From the NCBI GenBank assembly GCA_023213395.1, contig CM041465.1:83335741-83399740 (forward strand): 64,000 bases of DNA, in the 5' to 3' direction. The notes under the pieces were generated by a model. The model was not told the DNA's origin. It ran no database searches and worked only from the letters and a program-made list of their open reading frames with translations. The stretch comes from Cycas panzhihuaensis (Eukaryota > Cycadophyta). Numbering within the stretch: the stretch's first letter is position 1; every line of letters starts with the position of its first letter. Of this stretch, positions 12,860 through 24,699 are shown in pieces. A program made the position numbers and the translations under genes.

Positions 12860-13299
12860 ATTTCTGTATGTTTTTTTAAATTTTATGTGAAATAATGTTA
12901 TAGAAAATCTATTTAATTTTCATAAAGACAAGTTAGTTAGTGTGAAAAATTATGATTCATATAAGCACTAGATGGCAAAATTATTAAGGATGGATGGTTT
13001 TGTGGCCAATACATAGAAGGAAATGTGATTAATCTAGATAAAACTATTGTTTCTATTCATGAGAAAATAAAATTTAAGATAAAAAATGGTAGTGCTTTAT
13101 ATTTGGTTAACATGTGTATTTGTAGAGTTTTGGTGGAGAATATTAAAAGGAAAAAATACCTTAGGAGGGATGGACTATTATAACATTTGTATTTTGAACA
13201 GACAATAATGTCAGGATAATGATTCTTAAAAGTCAGTTATATAGTGTGAAGATGATTGGTTTTATGGTTGAACATCTCTAGCAAGTAAAAGGCAATTTG

Positions 13300-14699
13300 A
13301 AATTAATTGGAGAATGTTAGAGAGATTGTTGATGATAAAGATAGTATTATTATTATATTAAGGAGTTTGTTAAAGAAGTACGAAAATTTTATGATGAGTT
13401 TCTTATTCTGTTAAAGAAGGTGACTAAAATTTCATTCATTGAATTTAAAACTTTAATATTGTGATACAAACAAATTTATAAGGAAAGTATTGTTTGAGAA
13501 AGATAAATTTAGAGTCCACAATGGTAGATTGTTTAGAATGGATAACAAAAGTGTTATTATTATGGCAAACTAAATTACATCAATAAATATTATAAAACGT
13601 TACACCCTGATAAATAGAATATAAAGAAATTAAATGATTAACAAAATTAGAAGAGGAAGAAACTAAAGTCATGACACTTTTTTGGTCATAATTTAGGTTC
13701 AAATGAAAGGAATTTTTTTTTTCATGGTAGTGTCATAAGAAAGTCACAAATCACTTAATGTTTAGTACATTGATTTAAGAGCTTTTAGATATATAATAGG
13801 TAAGATCGAGTGGTTCATGCATGTGGGAGGTTATTGGACAAACAACCACATTAAGAAATAATAAAGTGTTGAAAGTAAAAGGGATATGAGAGGTTTTAAT
13901 CATTACATTTGATGGAGAGGACTACTATATAGAAGATGTGATGTTTGTATTAGGATTAAAGACAAATTTAATTTCTATTAGTTATATTGAAGGTGGCAAG
14001 ATATGCATTTTCTTCAAGGATGGGAAGGTTACTATTTACTATTAGTGATTATGATATAAAAATCACAACCAAAGGTATTAGAGATGGTGGTCTTTATCAA
14101 CTCTTAGGAAAATCTATAGAGTAAAGAGCTTTTATTGCTTATGTAACTTGTAAACATTAATTATAGCATGAAAGAATGAAACATTCACATTATTATTGCT
14201 TTCATTTAATGTATAAATTGAACATGGTTCATGGGCTTTTAAAACTAAAACCAAATAATAATTTGTGTGAACTTTGTATCATGGAAAAATATTATTAAGA
14301 AAGGTCACATAAAGACAAATATTGGAAAGCAATAGATAAGTTTGGCCTTGTATGCCTAGACATTTGTAATTCAATGCCAATTACTTTTATTAAAGGTGCA
14401 AGATATTTTTTTGACTCTCATTGTTTATTTTTTAAAGAAAATTTAGCTGTATTATATAAAGGAGAAATTTTAGACCACAAATATTTTTAAGAAATTTAAA
14501 TAGTGAAAAATGAAAGTGATTAGAGGTTGAAAATTTTCATATCAAATAATGGGGGAGATTATACCTCCCAAATATTTATAGTTTTGTATGGACTACAAAA
14601 TTAAGAAATAAATGACAATTTTATACATACCATATCTCCATAGAATAGAGTTGTTAAGAGGATGAACATGACTTTTGTAAAGAAGGTTAAGTCAATAAT
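13300..14699 (+). pseudogene. pol: Element C gag end, protease-linked region and integrase first part
   Basis: A gag C-terminal motif (REIVDDKDSIIIILRSLLKKYE, seen in part near 13318) comes first. From 13930 the protease tail reads EDVMFVLGLKTNLISIS, the copia pattern D-V-x-x-V-P-x-L-x-x-N-L-I-S. The His/Cys domain has CELC at about 14264. The second catalytic acidic position reads SNNGGDY near 14542-14559, Asp changed to Asn, and the catalytic Glu codon at 14656-14658 is AAG (Lys), in NRVVKRMN. The frame breaks at 14699 where element D begins and the missing part continues at 21044. Confidence 0.82.
14695..14699. repeat. Target-site duplication, left copy (element D)
   Basis: ATAAT here versus TTAAT at 21039-21043: four of five bases match, as expected for an old 5-bp copia target duplication. 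Confidence 0.6.
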
Positions 14700-15070
14700 T
14701 GTTTGGAAACATAAAATCATACATGAATATTCCCAACTACAGAATCTTTTACCATACACAACAAGCAAACAAACAAATATACACAGATAACAGATGCATA
14801 GTACACAGAAATTTACGTGGGAAAGCCCTTTTAGGAAAAAATCAATCACAAAATAATCCTTGATGGATCTCTTAGATTATTGCACAATGGATTGATACAA
14901 TGATCTTGGATGATGAATACATAAGGCCTCAAGACATTTATACTCTCCAAGAGGTGTCACTCAATTAGGGTTGTGACCCTCTGAATAAGTCGCACCTTTT
15001 GGCTTTGCACCCTTTCACTTAATTAGACCTCATTAACATTAACTAAGTGGCTTAATAATTAACTACCACA
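14700..15070 (-). repeat. 3' LTR of element D (371 bp)
   Basis: It aligns end to end with 20668-21038; by eye roughly nine bases in ten match and most differences are transitions. On the element strand it begins TGTGGTAGTT and ends near AACA. Confidence 0.93.
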
Positions 15071-15090
15071 TTAACATTCCCCCTTAACGT
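15071..15090 (-). promoter_or_regulatory. Polypurine tract of element D
   Basis: On the minus strand this reads AAGGGGGAATGTTAA just before the LTR start, the usual site for plus-strand DNA priming in copia elements. Confidence 0.75.
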
Positions 15091-16830
15091 GAATGTGGGG
15101 AGTCTGTCAACTGCAACAATTATGTTATCACGAAGTCTGGGACTATCTTGTAGCTTCTTTATCCTTGTTGATACATCCCCCCTCAAGGATAACATTGGTG
15201 AGTCCAAGTCCAGTATGCATCTTCGTGAATTGATCTTCAGTGAGAGGTTTGGTGAATATGTCTACAAGCTAGAATTCACTCGAATAGTAGTCAACCTACA
15301 GCTTCCCTAATTTGATCTATTCATGAATGTAATAGCACTGAATCTCAATGTGCTTTGTATGTGCATGAATCTATGGATTCTTTGATAGGCTAATAGAACT
15401 TTGATTATCAACAAAGATAACCAGGTGTCCATTTAAAACTCTAAGAAACTCTAAGAGACCTTGTAACCATACGACTTCCTTCACACTAGTACTGAGTCCT
15501 TGATATTCAGCCTCTGTAGAAGAGAATACCACTGTCTGTTGCTTCTTTGACTACCATGAAATAAATCCATTGCCAATACTAAATAAGTATCCAGTACTGG
15601 ACTTCCAATCGTTAGAATCTCCTTCCCAATCAACATCCATGTAGCCATACAATTGTATCTCTTCACCTTGATAGTATTCGAGACCAAGATTGATAGTCCC
15701 CTTCAAATACTTTAGAATCTACTTTGTTGCAACCAAATAAGATTCCTAAGGATTTTGCATGTAACGGAAAACCAACCTAATAGCATATATGATATCAAGC
15801 CTAGTATGAGTCAAATAGATCAGACTCCTTACTACCTGGAAATAGTTTATACCATCTATAGAGGGCTTGTCCATATCCTTCTGCAACTTAGTGCCTTTTA
15901 TATATGGTGTTATAATTAGTTTACAATTCTACATTCTAAATTTCTCTAGTAAGTTATTCACATACTGAGACTGCAACAACATAATCCTATCATCCATCTG
16001 CCTGACTTAAATGCCCAAGAAGTAGTGAAGTCTCCCAAGGTATGTCATGTCAAATGAAGCTCCCAGATTGGATTTGACTTTAGCAATAGCCTTGCCACAG
16101 TTACCGTCGATGACCAAATCATCCATATATACCATGCATGCTACTATTGAAGTCCCTCTTCTCTTCATATACAGATTGGGGTCAAGTTCAGAAATCTGAA
16201 AACCTTTAGCTTTCAACTTTGTATTCATCTTTTCATACCAAGCATAGGGTGCTTATTTCAGGTCATAGATCAACTTCTTCAAACGGCACACAAGATGCTC
16301 TTGGCCATCCTTAACGAATCCCAGAGGCTGCGACATATATATCTCCTCCCTTAGATCTCCATTAAGGAATGCAAACTTTACGTCCATCTGATGTAACTCC
16401 CAACCATAAGCTAATGCTAAGGAAATCAACAAACAAACCATTATCATTCTGGAGACTGGTGTAAATGTCTCCTCATTGTTAATTCCTTCTTTCTTCTTGA
16501 ATCCTTGTGCAATAAGTCTAGCCTTAAACTTGCCCACCTCTCCATCAGAGCAAAACTTTATCTTGTAGACCCACTTACATCCTATAAGATTCTGTTGGAA
16601 GTAGTGGAACTAAATCCCATGTGTCGTTCTTCAGTAGAGAACTATATTCCTCCTCCATTGTAACTCTCCATCTTAGATCTTCTTTCACTTCATTGAATGA
16701 ATTAGGATCACTAGAATCATTGGTGTCTACTAGTAGAGTTCGACTAGCATGCTGACTTCGTGTTCTTTGATCATCAGTTAAGGTTTCCATTGCCACACCA
16801 GAATCTTCTATAGTCTTCCTTTCCTATAAA
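15091..16830 (-). pseudogene. pol: Element D reverse transcriptase-RNase H remnant
   Basis: The open pieces at 16796-16575, 16537-16253 and 16228-16007 together cover the copia reverse transcriptase. Visible motifs are KARLIAQGF, QMDVKFAFLNGDLREEIYM and the catalytic YMDD (16129-16118), which is intact. The stop ending the second piece (16255-16253) is TAA in the motif L-K-stop-A-P, where the family has Gln. RNase H follows (about 15700-15100): MDVDWEGD and STEAEY can be read in a second frame. The domain set is complete but the frame is interrupted several times. Confidence 0.9.
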
Positions 16831-16979
16831 GGTATCGAAGGACCCATTGCTAGAGGTACTTCAACTTGTGGTGGCTCCTCACTATTACTCATCCCACTCA
16901 ATCTTGCTTCCTCAGGTGTTTTAGTAATTGGCTCATTATCCTCTCAACTTAATGAATCTGGGAATGGGAGAAGAGGGGG

Positions 16980-17920
16980 GTAAAAAGGCTCCTATGATGA
17001 TCGGTCAGCATGATACATTGATATCTCATCAAATTTTACATCCTAACTAACCACAATCTTTTCCCTCTTGTGGATCCCATAGTTTGTAGGTTTTGTTCTC
17101 CATGAAATACCCCATGAATATACACTTTAGACTTTTTTGATCTAGCTTCTTTCAGGTATCATCTGGGATGTGGGCATACAAGATACACCTAAACGTTCTT
17201 AAATAGCTAATGACATGTTTATGACTAGTCCATTTCTCTTTAGGGGTCATGCTGTGAACTACTTGAGTGGGTACCCGGTTCAAAATATAAACAACAATTA
17301 CCGTAGGTTCTGCCCAAAACTTTAGTGGCAGGTTTTGAGCATGCACCATACACCTCACCATCTCTAGCATGGTATGGTTCTTTCTTTTAGCAACTTCGTT
17401 CTATTATGGGGTATATGGGACTATAAATTCTTGCTTTATACCATGATCACAGAAGAACTGATTGAACACATTGTTATTGTACTCCTTGCCATTATCACTT
17501 CTTAAGGACTTTATTTTCTTATCACATTCATTTTCAACCATCACTTTCTAGTCACGAAAGCGATCAAACACGATTGACTTGTTTTTGAGAAAGTAAACCT
17601 AGGCCTTCTTGGTGTAGTCATCCATAAATACAAAGGTATAACATGATCCATATATTGAAGGATTAGGAAGAGGGCCCATTAGATTTGAATGTATAAGCTC
17701 CAGCTTCTCCTTGGCTCTTCAGGCATTATCCTAAGCAAAAGGATAGTGATGCTTCTTGATATACATATACCATTTGCATACACCATCTGAGCAGGTAATC
17801 GACGGTAATCCTTCCACCATCGTTAACCTCTTCAACAGTTTAATACTCTTGTAATTAAGGTGACCAAGGAGGTTGTGCCATAACTTACTTACGTCATCCA
17901 TACTAACAACAAAGGTGTAG
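16980..17920 (-). pseudogene. pol: Element D integrase remnant
   Basis: The His/Cys domain (about 17890-17770) includes WHNLLGHLNY and a CSDGVC pair. The core has FMDDYTKKA, then LRSDNGKEY (about 17510-17485), so the second Asp is intact. The catalytic Glu is lost: codon 17388-17386 is AAA (Lys) in NEVAKRKN. Just upstream, 17406-17401 is TAA TAG where the family has two Gln. The region 17370-17152 continues with MLEMVRCMVHAQNLPLKFW and FRCILYAHIP. Four transition-type changes cluster within eight codons around the active site. Confidence 0.9.
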
Positions 17921-18239
17921 GACTTCTTTTGAGACTAAAACTTTTCAAACACCCAGAAGTTGTCCCTAACTTTCCTAGTAGCTATGATAGGAAAGTTTTG
18001 TTTCAGATCCTTAATTAGGCATTTGTCATCATAGAGCTCTACCTTCATACCTTTCTTGTAGATCTCTTGAGCCAAAAGAAGGTTCAACTACATCTTTAGT
18101 ACATAATACACCCCAGTGAATTTACCTCCTATAATGGAAACTTCGCTGATATCTTCTACTGGCAAGATGCAAGTATCACCAAAGACAATCTGATCACCAC
18201 TTTGATTTAAAGTCATCGTATCAAAGTTCTTCCTTTGGT

Positions 18240-18440
18240 AAGAAATATGCTTCTGCACTCCAGAGTCAAGTACCCAATAATCTCTCCGATTAGATTTGAC
18301 TGATAAGGCTTTTACTTGGACATAGTGAGCAATAATATTCTTTCCTTTATTATCCTAGTTGACTTTGTGCTTGTCACGATGCCTAAACCAATAGTTCTCC
18401 TCATGGTGACCTTCCTTCTTATAATAATTGCATTTCTTGT
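18240..18440 (-). pseudogene. pol: Element D zinc knuckle and protease remnant
   Basis: The protease catalytic motif is intact as WVLDSGVQKHIS, with the DSG at 18267-18259. Upstream (about 18440-18395) the gag zinc knuckle reads CNYYKKEGHHEENY: of the CCHC pattern, the second and the last Cys are both Tyr, each explained by one G-to-A change. The protease would have released gag and polymerase domains; the knuckle would have bound RNA. Confidence 0.85.
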
Positions 18441-18479
18441 TGAACTTCTTTTTGTCTTAAGAACTTTCTCCTAACCACT

Positions 18480-19139
18480 GTGTGATCTTCTCCTCCTTAG
18501 GGGCCTCCTTCCTTTGAGTTTTCATGGCTAAGGCCTAACTTGAACCCGAACCTCTAAGCATACCATGATGTTTGAGCTTGGCATCCTCTACTAGAATCAA
18601 GTTTTTAAGCCCATCAAATGTCTTTGCTTATATCACTTCATCTCTACCATAAATGGTCTAGAATGTGGCGAAGGCAACTAGCAATTTTGACATGATTATT
18701 GTGAATAACAACGTATCATCGATTGAGTTTGGCTTCAGTTCCTCTAACTTATTTTTCAAGTTAGTAATCTTGTTAAGGTAGGAGCTGATGTTGTTCTTAT
18801 CCTCCACATACGAGTTGAGTAATTCTAACATTAGTGCTAGACATCTATTCATCTACTTTTTTTCAAATGTATCACATAGTTTTCTCCATATCTCTGGCAA
18901 TTTGTCAAGATTATGAACCAATGCTCTCTAGTCTAGTGGCAGTAACAATTTCAATAGTCCCATGGCCATAAATTACTTCTCTTCAAGATGAATATGCTCC
19001 TTATGTCTAATGGAATCATGTCCACTTTTACTTTGGTGATTCCCCATAGTTGATTCATCATTAGAATTAGTTCCATATTGGCCTTCCAGTCACTAAAATT
19101 GTTACCATTGAATATAACTTTGGGCATAATGCATTCCAT
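18480..19139 (-). pseudogene. gag: Element D gag remnant
   Basis: Begins with Met at 19139 followed by PKVIFNGNNFSDWKANMEL, the copia gag opening (F-x-G-x-N-F-x-x-W). The piece 18852-18658 gives the central helices YLNKITNLKNKLEEL, matching the same region of element B. There is a stop between the two pieces. Gag would form the particle shell. Element B and element D gags are clearly the same family by these shared motifs. Confidence 0.88.
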
Positions 19140-20654
19140 CTTGAGAAATAAGCTTCAATATGGGTTAAACGGCACTAAAACAAATGTTTACAGGATAAAA
19201 TACACCCCTATGTCCTCCTTTGACTCACGAGCACACTTCCAAAGGCATCCAACACCAACTATACCCATGTTAAGTGAGTCACTGACTATTTACACCTCCT
19301 CAACCATCAACAAATGAATTTAATTAACCATTAAATGTCATAATCGATTATAAAAGCTGCTAAAAACATGTGCACCAAAACAAAGGATGGCTCCACATGG
19401 CTAAAGTGCACGATCTCCAAGTTAAAATCACAAAACATCCCCTCGATTTATGCTTCTAATAGACCAAGAATACTTAAATAACTTCACACTATATAAAAGG
19501 TGTAATATCAATGGTATAGAGGGTCCCTTTTATAAAGTTCAATTCAAAAGAGAATATGCCAAAAGGCATATTTTTAAAAGTGGCAACTTTTCAAAAAACA
19601 CCCATGGCTCATCACTTAACTCACATGCCTTAAATCTCAAGAAATCAAATCAATGATATTACTAAGGTATTAAACTTAGTAAATATACATCAAATAATTC
19701 AAAGAGAGTAATGCACGTTGAGATATTAATGGATGTGGCACCTGCTAACTAATATGAATAACTTACAAACCTGCACACTTCAATCAGACCAACATTCACT
19801 TACATGGACCTATGCTTGCTGTATGATTGATATACAGTCATACCTCATCCCAACCATTTCATATAAAAGCTCAGCCACATGAATAATAGCCACAATAGTA
19901 CATGCAGGGGTTGCGTACTTTAAAACTGCTAACAACGATGCTATAGCTATAAATGCATTTAGTACGGATGGTAAGTAATCCATATAGCACCCAACCACCT
20001 CCAAAATACACCCATCCAACACTAAAACTTGCCTAGCCACCTCTAAACATGCATATATAGGCTAACTTTATCCATACAAATGAGATAAGAGGGCCTTTCT
20101 CATATATAATGGCACTACAACTTAAAGTTTAGTCATAGCCATTTGTGGTGCTAATAAATGCAGTATAGTTTTAGTATAAAGGGTAAAAAACAATCCAGAC
20201 AAGGCTTTAATCTCTCTCTTATATAGACAAGATACTTTTAATGGCTACAAAATCTAAATTTCTTTGAATTTTATAGTGTTTTTTATGTTTAAAGAGCTGA
20301 CTTACGTGTGTATATAGATGGTTGTTCTTATAGTCACTGAATCGCCATCAATATATGCTCTACAGGCATTAATCTTTACAACAAATCTTTAATCAGCTTT
20401 GGATGACTCCTAACAAGCCAGCTCCAACCATGATTGTGGTCTTCACACTTGAATATTGACTCCAATAAACCCTTATGTTCTTGTTGAATAGTGATCTTCA
20501 CTACTTCAACCACCACCAATACACTGTGTCTGCTTCTACACATTGTTAGGGTTGATGGACCCTCAAGACTTGTCTTGGGTTAGATGGCGTTACCTGGGGA
20601 CCAACGATTATACCGCTCCGCTTAACATCAGTCTTCAATTGTGTAGGACCCTAT
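19140..20654 (-). other. Long leader of element D
   Basis: About 1.5 kb between primer binding site and gag. A 76-codon open frame (20040-19810, minus) has hydrophobic stretches but no family I recognise; it may be chance. No coding motif of the element lies here. Confidence 0.5.
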
Positions 20655-20667
20655 GGCTCTCATACCA
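20655..20667 (-). promoter_or_regulatory. Element D primer binding site (initiator tRNA-Met type)
   Basis: Minus strand reads TGGTATGAGAGCC, one base from the standard plant TGGTATCAGAGCC. It touches the LTR end directly, with no spacer. Confidence 0.9.
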
Positions 20668-21038
20668 TATTCAAGAACATGAAATCATACATGAATATTC
20701 CCAATCGTAAAATCTTTTACCATATACATTAAGCAAACAAATAAATATACACAGATAATAGATGCATGGTACATAGGAATTTACGTAGGAAAACCCTTTT
20801 GGGAAAAAACCCACCACAAAAGGATCTTTGATGGATCTCTTAGATTATTGCACAATGGATTGATACAATGATCTTGGATGATGAATATACAATGCCTCAA
20901 GGCATTTATACTCTCCAAAATATATCACTCGATTAGGGTTGTGACCCTCCAAATAAGGTGCACCTTTTGACTTTGCATCCTTTCACTTAATAAAACCACA
21001 TTAACATTAATTAAGTGGCTTCATAATTAACTGCCACA
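20668..21038 (-). repeat. 5' LTR of element D (371 bp)
   Basis: Pairs with 14700-15070 over its whole 371-bp length. It starts TGTGGCAGTT on the element strand and ends beside the primer binding site; the final CA has become TA. Confidence 0.93.
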
Positions 21039-21340
21039 TTAATAATAATAAAAGAGAGAAATTTTTTAAAGTCCTTTTGGATAGAAGTTGCTTGTACAAT
21101 AGTTTATTTGACTACTTGTAGTTCTAAAAATGCTACTTAGAATATATAAACTATAGTTGAGTGAGAAATAGATAATGAACCATCTAAAAATGTTTAAAGT
21201 GTTGCATACATGTTTATTTCAAGAAAAAAATATTAGAAGTTTGATGCTTAGAGTTTTGAGTATATTGCCATTAGGTATAGTAAAGAAAACAAAGTGTATC
21301 AACTATTTGAGATACCAACAAAAATGGTTTATATAATTTA
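21039..21340 (+). pseudogene. pol: Element C, right part: integrase C-terminal remnant
   Basis: After the right copy of the target duplication (21039-21043) the plus-strand copia integrase resumes: KSFWIEVACTIVYLT at about 21070-21115, then SVAYMFISRKKY and YSKENKVYQLFEIPTK up to about 21325. These are the blocks that follow the point where 14699 broke off, so the two halves belong to one element. Polymerase and RNase H domains do not follow; element C is truncated near 21340. Confidence 0.82.
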
Positions 21341-23300
21341 GGATGCGTTTTCCATATTTTTGGATTTATTGGTAGGGAGGCATTGTTTTCTACCATCATT
21401 CACTAAGCGAGACATCATATGTTTGATATAATGCCAATTTAAGCTTTGAACCCTTGACTTTAGGGTACCTATGATTACAAACAAAAATATTACTATGCAA
21501 GGAACAAAGTCCTTTTTTCTCACTTATAATGCTAACTCTCTCTCATCTCTTTTTCTTTAGCTAAATGTTTTCTTGTGATTATTTATTGGTCTATCTTATG
21601 GGCTAAAAGAACAATAGTTTCTCATAAAAAAACATGATTTAAAGTGGTCTATTTAATTCTAAATGATTATTAGGTTTTCATCTTTTTGCCACTCCTTGCC
21701 TTGGAGGAGCTCTACTCTTCTAAGTTTTTATTTTTTCAGTTGAGAGATTTTTCTATTTTAGGATGGCTTTTGATGTTGTTGGAAGCTTGGAGTGTGGGAA
21801 ATCATGCGATTTTTGGTGATTCTTCCTTTATATTTAGTATTATGAGGGATTTTCTTGATTTTTCCTTATTGAAGTTGATGCTTTATGTAGTTTTGGTGTT
21901 CGATTTGTTTAGTGAATCAACTTCCTTATCAATAAGCTTTTATGATTTTCTCATTGTTCTTTGCATATAATTTATCTTTGATTTCACCTTTCTTTTATTT
22001 TATTGGTGACTTTTTTGTTAAAGTATAGGTACATTTCATTTTTCAAGAGATCCAATGCTTTCTTTGTAATATATCTCACACTCCCATTGTGCACAAGTAT
22101 TTCCCATTACTTGTAGTATGATAGATTGAGGTTTTCTACTTGATTTCCCTTTGCTTTGTTTATTCTCTTTTCATTTTGTTGTTCCTTTCTCCTGTTGTAT
22201 GATTGGTTTGCCTTATGTTTCTTTTCTTAAATTTTACCATTTAAGTTCACTCATTTTAGGTCAATCCTGGCCTTTTTTCTTCATTGTCTTATGATCTTGA
22301 TTTTTGGCAATTGGATTTTTAGTTATATTTCCTATGTAGTTTTTCTTCTATGGCTTTCTTGTTTGCATGTGGTTTGGGTAGATATCTTTCTTGTATTCAT
22401 GCATACTTGAAGGTCATTTTGCTTACGTGTTGGCTTGGAGTTCTTTAGGGTTCTATTTGCTTGTCATCCTACTGCCATTCTTTCATTTTTGGTGGTTTGA
22501 AGTTTGTTTCTCTTCTCTTCTTGTTTGTGTTTGGGCTTAGAATCAAGAATCTTTTTCTTGATTTCAACATTATTTACAACTGGTCTCTCTTTCACATCTT
22601 CCACTCATTTGGTTTGTATGCATCTTACCTCACCTCCCTATCCACATGCTTGTATTACAAGGAGAGTTTTTATTCTTATAAGCATGGATTTGAAATTCTT
22701 ACCCCTCTCTTCAAGTGAATTTTATGCTAGGTGTTTATTATTTTAGTGATTTACTTCCCAAACAGTTCTTTTTATGTTTATTTCTAGTGCTGTATATTTT
22801 CTATTTTACATAACAAAAGAATAATATCAAATACAATGAATAATATATTTTCTTTTATGTGTATGTATCTTTACTCTGCATCTTTATTTGTGTTCAGTAT
22901 AAGAGATAAAAGAAAATAGTAAAATAAAATAAGAAATAGTTTTTTTTCTTAATTATTATTATAAAATAAATTTCATTTACATAGTGTTTTCTTGAAATTC
23001 AATAAAATATATATTTGTATAAAACAACATAGATTTATTATAAATGAGAAGGAGGAGAGGTCTATCAAATGACCAAAAAAGTGTCCTTAAATATGATGTA
23101 ACTTGACCCTCAATTCCATTAGATATGAGATTTATCAATTTCTATGGTGAGTACAAATAATTCATCTCCTCATCACCTCAAAGTTCTTCAGGGTTTTAAT
23201 TAGGCTCTAGAATTCCCACAAATAAGAATTCAATCTAGTTCCAGAATTCAACCCAATTCCCATGTAGTCACTCTTTTATTATGTCTTTTTATGAAAAGTA
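21341..23300. other. No recognisable gene; T-rich DNA
   Basis: The plus strand is very T-rich from about 21530 to 22800 and gives open frames of 80-94 codons rich in Phe, Leu and Ser (21686-21970, 22461-22746). Their composition mirrors the base bias and they show no domain, so I treat them as chance. 23040-23300 may hold part of the 3' LTR of element E, but no second copy was found to prove it. Confidence 0.45.
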
Positions 23301-23469
23301 TTGGTTATTATTTAATTAATAATGATTTAATCTTTTATTTTAATTTAATATTTTTTTATTTTTTCTAAGGAGAGTTAGGCATATGATAATTCCTTTCCTC
23401 TTGATTATAATTATCCTCATGAGTTTTTTTGTCTCTTTGCATCATAAAGTACAAATATGATTAGTAAAT

Positions 23470-24680
23470 AATTTTAGATATTGTTTTGTATAATTTTTTC
23501 TCTTTCCTAAGCAGTACTATCTTTATCACAAAATGTCCATTTAACTTTGATTTTAGAAATCCTTCTATTTTTAAGTTGTCTAACTCTTTGATCCATTTTT
23601 TTCAAGTTTTATAGGGAATTCATATCCAAATTTTATAGTTATTTCATTTTATTTAATCAACCATTTTTTATCAAGTACATATTTCTTTAGTAAGCTTATG
23701 AAGAATACTCTATAGATTTTTAATTGAGGAAGTAATGCAAGCTTATAGCCTAGGTTTCATATTTGTTAAAGTACTTCAAAAGGACCACAATATTTGGGAG
23801 TTAGTTTAGCATATTTTTTTTAAATTTTAAGGAATCTTTTTTTGGGTTTGATGTGGAGAAGTATCTTATCTCCTATTTAAAATTCCTTAATTAAGTGTTT
23901 CAAACTAGTAAAATTTTTATATCAGTCTTAGATGACCTTGATATTATTTTTGGATTTATAAACCACTTCTTTTATTTCTGCTAAATTCATAGTAGAATAC
24001 CATTTTCAATGTATATGTTTTGATTGAAAAATAGGTGTATTATAATTTTTTTTATAAACAGCTTCAAATGGGGTTGTCCTAATAGAGAAGTGATAACTTT
24101 AATTGTATATCAATTCTACTAAATGTAAATAATTCTCCCAATGGAAAAGTGTTTTTATTATACAAATTCAAAGCATATCTTCCACCATTTAGTTTACTCA
24201 TTCTATTTGTTCATTAGTCTCAAGGTTATAGGTGATACATATTTTAAGGGTAGTAAAATTCTCATAACAAAAAGTTTCCTAAAAGCTAAACATAAATATA
24301 GGATTTCTATTAGATACAATACTTTTAGGTATGTCCTATAGTTGGAATATCTCCTTTGTAAATATTTGGACAATGTTTTTTCTAGTAGATTTAATCCTAG
24401 TAGATATGAAATGTGTTATTTTAGTTAACATGTCTATTACTACTAAGATAGTATCATGGCCTTTCTAATTACTCAATAGATCAATAACATAATCAATGCT
24501 TACTGATTCCTATTTCTACCTAAGGATGTCTAATGGTTATAATAACCTTGCGGTTCTACATTTTTTGCCTTAATTCTCTAATAAAAAAGACATTTTTAAA
24601 TGTATAGTTATATATCTAATTTTATTTTAGACTATTTTTTTTTCTTAAATAGTTAAATAGGTCTTATGGAATCTAAGATG
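23470..24680 (-). pseudogene. pol: Element E integrase and chromodomain remnant
   Basis: The C-terminal integrase has LVELIYN and TTPFEAVYKKNYNTPI near 24080, then GDKILLHIKPKK near 23880 and a KYCGPFEVL-like block, all standard gypsy integrase tail motifs. The chromodomain (23596-23470) reads DQRVRQLKNRRISKIKVKW followed by a TA-stop-ERE segment, where TAG replaces the Trp of the chromodomain W-E motif. Chromodomains target insertion to heterochromatin in chromoviruses. The catalytic core upstream is heavily frameshifted. Confidence 0.82.
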
Positions 24681-24699
24681 TCCTACTATAGGTATGTCA

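Larger units (their letters stand above)
12870..14699 (+). mobile_element. Element C, left part: copia (+) interrupted by element D
   Basis: Plus-strand copia sequence with gag, the protease-linked region and the first part of integrase, ending at 14699 in the middle of the integrase core. It resumes at 21044 after element D. The 5' LTR is missing: element B ends at 12859, immediately before. Strongly decayed, with several stops and frameshifts. Confidence 0.8.
14700..21038 (-). mobile_element. Element D: full-length Ty1/copia (-) nested in element C
   Basis: Two direct repeats of exactly 371 bp (14700-15070 and 20668-21038) bound the element. On the minus strand the order is 5' LTR, initiator tRNA-Met primer site, a leader of about 1.5 kb, gag, protease, integrase, reverse transcriptase, RNase H, polypurine tract, 3' LTR. 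The host integrase of element C is cut at 14699 and continues at 21044, with a near-match 5-bp duplication on each side. All domains are present but broken by stops. Confidence 0.95.

Noticed and set aside
21686-22746. 80-94-codon Phe/Leu-rich frames that look like membrane proteins
   Set aside because: The plus strand is extremely T-rich, which alone gives Phe/Leu/Ser stretches; no conserved motif or start context.
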